A stretch of 46,392 bases of DNA from Phaeodactylibacter sp. (lineage in GTDB: Bacteria; Bacteroidota; Bacteroidia; Chitinophagales; Saprospiraceae): NCBI GenBank assembly GCA_024103175.1, contig JAGFJE010000703.1, forward strand, positions 1 to 46,392, in the 5' to 3' direction. Position numbers and translations under genes: made by a program. This document shows positions 42,263 through 46,392 of the stretch, in pieces. The notes under the pieces were generated by a model that saw nothing but the letters and a program-made list of their open reading frames with translations, ran no database searches and was not told where the DNA came from. Every line of letters starts with the position of its first letter. Position 1 is the stretch's first letter.

Positions 42263-43558
42263 ATGAAAAAGATACTACACCCATTCCCTGCTTTTTTCCT
42301 TTTCTTGTTCATTGTTTCCGTTTCCAGTTATGCCCAGCCAGTACTCAAAGCGCCCCAGGTAAGCCAGAAGGCTTTCGTCGGGCAAACCATAGGGCTGACG
42401 GACGTCGTGGTCAAGTATCACCGCCCGGCAGTGAAAGGGCGGGAAGTATGGGGCAAGCTTGTACCAATGAATGCCGTATGGAGAGCCGGAGCTAACGAGA
42501 ATACCATCATCAAATTTTCAACCGATGTGCGGGTCGAAGGACAGGAGCTTCCTGCCGGCGCCTACGGCCTGCACATGATCCCCACTGAGGAGAAATGGGC
42601 CGTTATTTTTTCCAGCAATACCAATGGCTGGGGTAGCTTCGGCTACAGTGAAGCAGAAGACGCCCTCCGCGTGGAAGTCATGCCCCAAAAGGCGGAAGCC
42701 TTCCACGAGCACCTGGCCTTCGAATTCGAGGACATCAGCCCCAACAGCGCCACTTGTGCCCTTAAGTGGGCGGATAAGGCCATTCCGTTCCGGATAGAAA
42801 CCGATGTCCACCATGTAGTGCTGGCCAGTATGCGGGACGAACTGAAAGGCATCTCACAGTTCAACCCACAGGCATGGCAGGAAGCAGCCGCCTATTGCCT
42901 GAAAAATGAGGTCAACCAGGAAGAAGCCCTGGGCTGGGCCAGCCGCTCGGTATTCATGGCCCCCAATGCTCAAAACCTGCTCATCAAAGCTCAGCTGGCC
43001 GGTAAGGTAAAGGAAGCAGGCAATACCAAAAAAGAGGTTAAAATAGCTATGAAAACTATGGGCAAGGACCTGGAATCCCTGCCCTGTACCTGGAAAGAGT
43101 ACAGCGCCGCCGCCAACTACGCTCTGAAAAATGAACAATACGAGGAAGCCCTGGCCTGGTCGGAAAAGGCCGTGAGCATGGCGCCCAATATGACAACAAT
43201 GATGGCCCATGCCCAGGTGCTGGAGGCCAAAGGGGAAGAGCAAAAGGCGGAAAAGGCAAAAAAAGAAGCGATCTCCCGGGGCGCCAATGCAGAACTCAAT
43301 AACTACGGCTATAAGCTCCTCTTCAGCGGCAAATTGGATGAAGCGCTCGAGATCTTCGAGGCCAATGCAGAAAAACACCCCGAAGACCCCAACGTATGGG
43401 ACAGCCTGGGCGAAGGATACGTCAACGCCGGGCAAAAGGAGAAGGCCGTCAAGGCCCTGAAGAAATCCCTTTCCCTCAATCCTCCGGATAATGTGCGGGC
43501 CAATTCGCTAAAATTGCTGGCGCAACTGGGGGTGGATTATGAGGAGCCGAAGCCCTGA
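42263..43558 (+). CDS. Secreted DUF2911 protein with C-terminal TPR repeats
   Basis: 431 residues. A signal peptide (about 1-24, ending SSYAQ) is followed by DUF2911 (about 35-185: VKYHRPAVKGREVWGKLVP in parts, WRAGANENTIIKFSTDV, LPAGAYGLHMIPTEEKWAVIFS in parts). Then come TPR repeats (AANYALKNEQYEEALAWSEKAV in parts, NNYGYKLLFSGKLDEALEIFE in parts, VWDSLGEGYVNAGQKEKAVKALKKSL in parts). The fusion of DUF2911 with TPRs is common in Bacteroidota; the role is unknown. A stable hairpin precedes the start, and an inverted repeat plus an intrinsic terminator follow the stop. Confidence 0.88.
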   Translation: MKKILHPFPAFFLFLFIVSVSSYAQPVLKAPQVSQKAFVGQTIGLTDVVVKYHRPAVKGREVWGKLVPMNAVWRAGANENTIIKFSTDVRVEGQELPAGAYGLHMIPTEEKWAVIFSSNTNGWGSFGYSEAEDALRVEVMPQKAEAFHEHLAFEFEDISPNSATCALKWADKAIPFRIETDVHHVVLASMRDELKGISQFNPQAWQEAAAYCLKNEVNQEEALGWASRSVFMAPNAQNLLIKAQLAGKVKEAGNTKKEVKIAMKTMGKDLESLPCTWKEYSAAANYALKNEQYEEALAWSEKAVSMAPNMTTMMAHAQVLEAKGEEQKAEKAKKEAISRGANAELNNYGYKLLFSGKLDEALEIFEANAEKHPEDPNVWDSLGEGYVNAGQKEKAVKALKKSLSLNPPDNVRANSLKLLAQLGVDYEEPKP

Positions 43559-43607
43559 TTGGGTTGATTGGGTTGATTGGGTTGATTAAGCTCGTTAACC
43601 CAATCAA
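43559..43607. repeat. Tandem GGGTTGATT repeats with complementary arm
   Basis: Three copies of GGGTTGATT start just after the stop. TTGATTGGGTT within them pairs with AACCCAATCAA at about 43597-43607. Same architecture as the other repeat-built 3' elements but a different unit. Confidence 0.7.
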
Positions 43608-43647
43608 TCAAGAAATTACCCGACTGAAAAATGATGATGTGGCACAT

Positions 43648-43685
43648 GGCGGTTTAGCCCTTAAGAAGGCTGAGCCGCCTTTTTT
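43648..43685 (+). terminator. Intrinsic terminator of the DUF2911-TPR gene
   Basis: GGCGGTTTAGCC (43648-43659) pairs with GGCTGAGCCGCC (43668-43679), 12 bp with two G-T pairs around an 8-nt loop, followed by T6. Confidence 0.88.
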
Positions 43686-43709
43686 ATTCTGGAGGCCGCC
43701 TTCTTTTCT

Positions 43710-43717
43710 TACCTTTG
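43710..43717 (+). promoter_or_regulatory. -7 box 4 nt before the FRG gene start
   Basis: TACCTTTG matches TAnnTTTG exactly and is separated from the ATG at 43722 only by AGCC. The transcript start would fall at or next to the ATG, so the mRNA is probably leaderless. It directly follows a terminator. Confidence 0.5.
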
Positions 43718-43721
43718 AGCC

Positions 43722-44570
43722 ATGAACGGCAAAGACATCGTTATTGAGAACTGGGCGCACCTGCAGGAAGTTCTGTATTCTGATTCCTGGAACGAGCAAT
43801 TGCACCGCTATCGCTCCGCCTATGTGTATCGCGGGCTGGAAGACAGCAACTACAAACTGACCTCTACCCTCAACCGGCTGGGAGAATCGCACCTGGAAAA
43901 ACACCTCCTGCGCAACTTTCGAAAATACAGCCACAAACAGATCAGCTCGGAATACAAGTCGGTATGGAACTGGCTGGCGCTCGCCCAACACCACGGCCTG
44001 CCTACCCGCATGCTCGACTGGACGTACTCGCCTTATGTCGCCCTGCACTTCTCAACTGCCGATTTCACCAAATACCATAAGGACGGGGTCATCTGGGCAG
44101 TGAACTACGTAGACACCAAGAATTACCTGCCCGACCAGCTCGCCCGGATCATTGAAGAGGAAGGATCCCATATCTTTACGGCCGAAATGCTGGAACGGGC
44201 GGTTTCCAACCTGCCGGAATTGAGCAACCTTAAAAAGGATGATTTCCCCATCTTTTTCGAACCCCCATCGATCGATGACCGCATTGTCAATCAATACGCT
44301 GTTTTCTCGATGATGTCCAACCCCAACATCCTGATCAGCGACTGGCTGAAGGGAAGAGCGGTCAGCTACTTCAGGATCATCATTCCGGCCGCTATGAAAT
44401 GGGAGATCCGCGACAAGCTCGACCAGTCCAACATCAATGAGCGGGTCCTCTTTCCCGGCCTCGACGGCCTGGCCAAATGGCTAAAACGCCACTACCGGGA
44501 TGTGCGGCTGGAAATGCGGGAAAAAAAAGGCTCCCCCGACGAAGACGAAAAACCATCGGAAAGCGTCTGA
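43722..44570 (+). CDS. FRG-domain protein
   Basis: 282 residues, cytosolic. The FRG pattern is clear: YVYRGLEDSNYKLTSTLNRLG in parts near 35-55, and LALAQHHGLPTRMLDWTYSPYVALHFS in parts near 86-112. Asp and Arg in LPTRMLDW are the most conserved positions. The C-terminus is charged (REKKGSPDEDEKPSES). FRG-domain proteins are of unknown activity; some occur in mobile islands and defence neighbourhoods. Here it is a single gene between a terminator and tRNA-His, with its own -7 box right before the ATG. Confidence 0.85.
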   Translation: MNGKDIVIENWAHLQEVLYSDSWNEQLHRYRSAYVYRGLEDSNYKLTSTLNRLGESHLEKHLLRNFRKYSHKQISSEYKSVWNWLALAQHHGLPTRMLDWTYSPYVALHFSTADFTKYHKDGVIWAVNYVDTKNYLPDQLARIIEEEGSHIFTAEMLERAVSNLPELSNLKKDDFPIFFEPPSIDDRIVNQYAVFSMMSNPNILISDWLKGRAVSYFRIIIPAAMKWEIRDKLDQSNINERVLFPGLDGLAKWLKRHYRDVRLEMREKKGSPDEDEKPSESV

Positions 44571-44631
44571 CCGGACGCGCCGCCTATCATTTTTTTTGGC
44601 CAAAAAAATTTCCCCTTTTTGGAACTTATCC

Positions 44632-44639
44632 TATATTTG
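44632..44639 (+). promoter_or_regulatory. -7 box of tRNA-His
   Basis: TATATTTG, an exact match, 48 bp before the tRNA. It lies in an AT-rich gap after the FRG gene that also contains a TTTTTTTGGCC-A7 palindrome. Confidence 0.5.
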
Positions 44640-44687
44640 CATCGCTTTAGAAAAAGGGAATTTAAAACTTAATTCCCGGTTTCTTAT

Positions 44688-44765
44688 GGTGGCTATAGCT
44701 CAGTTGGTTAGAGCGCTGGATTGTGGTTCCAGAGGTCGCCGGTTCAAATCCGGTTAGCCACCCCA
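44688..44765 (+). tRNA. tRNA-His (anticodon GTG)
   Basis: Cloverleaf: G-1 at 44688, acceptor GTGGCTA/TAGCCAC, D arm GCTC/GAGC, anticodon stem CTGGA/TCCAG with loop TTGTGGT (anticodon GTG), T stem GCCGG/CCGGT with TTCAAAT loop, discriminator C73 at 44762. The G-1:C73 pair is the histidine identity element. CCA is encoded at 44763-44765. Confidence 0.97.
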
Positions 44766-44818
44766 AAAAAAGCCATCCCAGGCCCTGGCGTCAGCCAAAG
44801 TAAGGGATGGCTTTTTTT
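44765..44818 (+). terminator. Intrinsic terminator of tRNA-His
   Basis: AGCCATCCC (44771-44779) pairs with GGGATGGCT (44804-44812) with A-run before and T7 after. It starts right after the encoded CCA. Confidence 0.9.
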
Positions 44819-44890
44819 ATGGCAGGTACTTCATGCGAGAATATTGCATTTCCCCCTCCCACCCCTTATTTTGCCAAAAAACAAACCGAC

Positions 44891-45679
44891 ATGACGATTA
44901 CAAAAAAGATCATTCTCCCCACTATTTTTCTAGCCTGCTTTTTCACCGCCTGCCAGACTGCCCCGGCGGATGAGGAAAAAGAAGAGAGTTACAAAGTCCG
45001 GCTGCAATGCCAGGCTGTCAGTGAAGACGAGGCTTTTCCACAAAGCGCCGTATTTGCCATCGTGAACCAGAACAAGGCGAAGCTGGCCAACATCAGCAGC
45101 TGCGATTCCATCCCGCCGGCTTCTTATGAAGATTACGGCATCCCGGCCGAAGCCCTGGCCGCCGTTGGCGGCTGGTGGGCTGGCGCCGGCGATTATTTTT
45201 ACGCCATACAGGAAGATTCCACCATCGCCTTCTATCAAGGTTGGGTTGAGGAGGGACAGGAAGAGGAGGATTACCATTACAGCATAGTCGGCACTTTTGC
45301 GGATAGCCGGTTCAACCTCCAGATGCCTGTGAAAAAGGAGGAACTGGTGGGCACTTACGCCCTGAGCCGGGAAACCGGGTCACACATCCTTTTTATCGGC
45401 CTGAGGGAAGATACGCTCAAGGCCGAATACTTCCAGATGGACGGCATTCTGCCGCCGGTCAACCAGTTGAATATCCTGATGACTTCTCTGGAACGGGAAC
45501 AGGCCGCCAGCCTGGAACTCAACCCGGCGACCCTTAATTTTACTTCCGAACTGGGAAGAGGAAAATTCCTCCGGGAAGAGAAAGGCTCCGCCGTACTGCT
45601 GCTGGACAAGGAACTGGATGGAGGGCCGCTCCGGATGGAGAAGATATTGTCGGAGGATTATAGTATACCGGTGCAGTAG
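44891..45679 (+). CDS. Predicted lipoprotein of unknown function
   Basis: 262 residues from ATG 44891; the frame is open upstream to 44807, but that part lies in the tRNA terminator. Signal peptide with lipobox FTAC, lipidated Cys21 (LAC with Cys16 is an alternative). The mature part starts with an acidic stretch (ADEEKEES) and is rich in beta strands; QCQAVSEDEAFPQSAVFAIVNQ in parts and YGIPAEALAAVGGWWAGAGDYFYAI in parts are notable. No family was recognised. A TTATTTTG box about 16 nt upstream resembles a -7 element. Confidence 0.7.
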   Translation: MTITKKIILPTIFLACFFTACQTAPADEEKEESYKVRLQCQAVSEDEAFPQSAVFAIVNQNKAKLANISSCDSIPPASYEDYGIPAEALAAVGGWWAGAGDYFYAIQEDSTIAFYQGWVEEGQEEEDYHYSIVGTFADSRFNLQMPVKKEELVGTYALSRETGSHILFIGLREDTLKAEYFQMDGILPPVNQLNILMTSLEREQAASLELNPATLNFTSELGRGKFLREEKGSAVLLLDKELDGGPLRMEKILSEDYSIPVQ

Positions 45680-45685
45680 GGGAAC

Positions 45686-46261
45686 TCACCAGTTTTCCCA
45701 GAACTTCCAGTTGAAGCCTTCTTTATCTTTATTCCGGCGGCGGCGTTCGCGTTCTTTCTGGCGTTTCCGTTTGGCCTTGGGGTCGCTGAGCCAGGGCCGC
45801 TTTGCGATGACGTAGCGCAGGGATACGCCCGTTTGGCTGTAGATAGTATGCTTGCCTCCCACCAGGTTGACGGCAGGCTTGAAGTCATAGGAAAGGTTCA
45901 GCTTGCCCAGGGTGAACTCAATACCGGCGATGGCGCTAAGCCCGAACGGATCTTTATACACCGGGTCATCTTCCGTGCCTTCCCGGGTTACCCAGCCTTT
46001 GTGCAACCCTCCGCCGGCGTATACATTGAACCGGCGGGAGATCAGGGGGAAGTGGTCTTCAAACAGCAGGGTAACCTGCGCCTCCTCCCGCTGAAAGCTG
46101 CCCTGAATGATGCCTTCCAGGCTGGTTGTCTTGCCAACCCGCTGCTTGATGGTAACGCCGTAGTCAGTGCCCAGGCGCATGCCGAAGGCGGTGTTGTAGG
46201 ATTGCCCGAAGAGGAGAACAGGTATAGCTGCCAGGATGATAAGTATTGTTCTTTGCATCAT
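45686..46261 (-). CDS. Small outer-membrane beta-barrel-like protein with a basic C-terminal tail
   Basis: 191 residues from ATG 46261 (or 46258). Signal peptide ends LLFGQ. The mature part shows alternating strands (AFGMRLGTDYGVTIKQRVG, SLEGIIQGSFQREEAQVTLLFEDHFPL in parts, FNVYAGGGLHKGW, SAIAGIEFTLGKLNLSYDFKP in parts), as in small 8-stranded Bacteroidota barrels. After the last strand (VSLRYVIAK) there is an unusual tail of about 40 residues rich in Arg and Lys (KAKRKRQKERERRRRNKDK) ending WKFWENW. The function is unknown. It converges with the lipoprotein gene (6-bp gap). The region 46262-46392 shows no other gene. Confidence 0.7.
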   Translation of the reverse strand: MMQRTILIILAAIPVLLFGQSYNTAFGMRLGTDYGVTIKQRVGKTTSLEGIIQGSFQREEAQVTLLFEDHFPLISRRFNVYAGGGLHKGWVTREGTEDDPVYKDPFGLSAIAGIEFTLGKLNLSYDFKPAVNLVGGKHTIYSQTGVSLRYVIAKRPWLSDPKAKRKRQKERERRRRNKDKEGFNWKFWENW

Positions 46262-46392
46262 ACAGGCATGAACGCCGGTGGGAATCGGAATATTATATAA
46301 AGATTTTCCAGATTTCAAAAACCGTATGTGTTTAGCGGTGTTCCAGGTGACATCTTTCGCCTATTCACCGAACCCTTAGCTTGTAGTACTAT

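Noticed and set aside
44500..44757. 85-codon frame running from the FRG gene into the tRNA
   Set aside because: It crosses the tRNA-His gene and its promoter and cannot be a normal coding gene.
44688..44765. tRNA-associated attachment site for an integrated island
   Set aside because: No copy of the tRNA 3' end and no integrase gene were seen in the window.

Overview
The window looks like chromosomal DNA from a free-living member of the Bacteroidota, most likely near the Saprospiraceae/Lewinella group. Supporting signs are -7 promoter boxes of the TAnnTTTG type, A-rich leaders in place of strong Shine-Dalgarno sites, a TonB-dependent receptor with an N-terminal carboxypeptidase-regulatory-like domain, a lipidated TamA-like protein (TamL), DUF2911, three LytS/LytTR regulator pairs and a moderately high G+C content. 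The family placement is inference. No prophage, insertion sequence, CRISPR array or rRNA was seen; most genes are housekeeping or envelope genes.

Layout. 1-5865: 3' part of a glutamate dehydrogenase, then two translationally coupled proteins built on the PEP-synthase/PPDK N-terminal domain; the second adds a GAF-like sensor and a nucleotidyltransferase domain. 5988-10790: ndk, mutS2, aroC, ribH. 10905-14187: YfgM-like TPR protein, pdhA, and a PaaE-like reductase. 14179-17264: zinc-ribbon protein, DUF2256, an orphan heme-copper oxidase subunit III, and a TlpA-like thioredoxin. 17337-22741: SpoU methyltransferase divergent from TamL, then nth and purM. 22886-26747: M23 peptidase behind a structured leader with a small ORF, YqgE, fabD, folE. 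27063-29734: LytS/LytTR pair with a fructosamine kinase. 29774-33544: CotH-like secreted protein, alkaline phosphatase, acyl-CoA dehydrogenase. 33611-38291: four-gene operon of TonB receptor, secreted TPR protein, LytS kinase and LytTR regulator. 38461-46261: NTF2-like protein, DUF434/DUF5616 protein, third LytS/LytTR pair, DUF2911-TPR protein, FRG-domain protein, tRNA-His, a lipoprotein and a small outer-membrane protein.

The parts most worth following are: (1) the coupled pair of dikinase-like proteins that lack the usual phosphotransfer domains, one fused to a nucleotidyltransferase; (2) a 150-nt leader before the M23 peptidase with nested complementary arms and a 29-codon ORF; (3) a recurring habit of placing long inverted repeats, several built from tandem 8-9-mers, just after stop codons; (4) several -7 boxes so close to start codons that leaderless mRNAs are implied.
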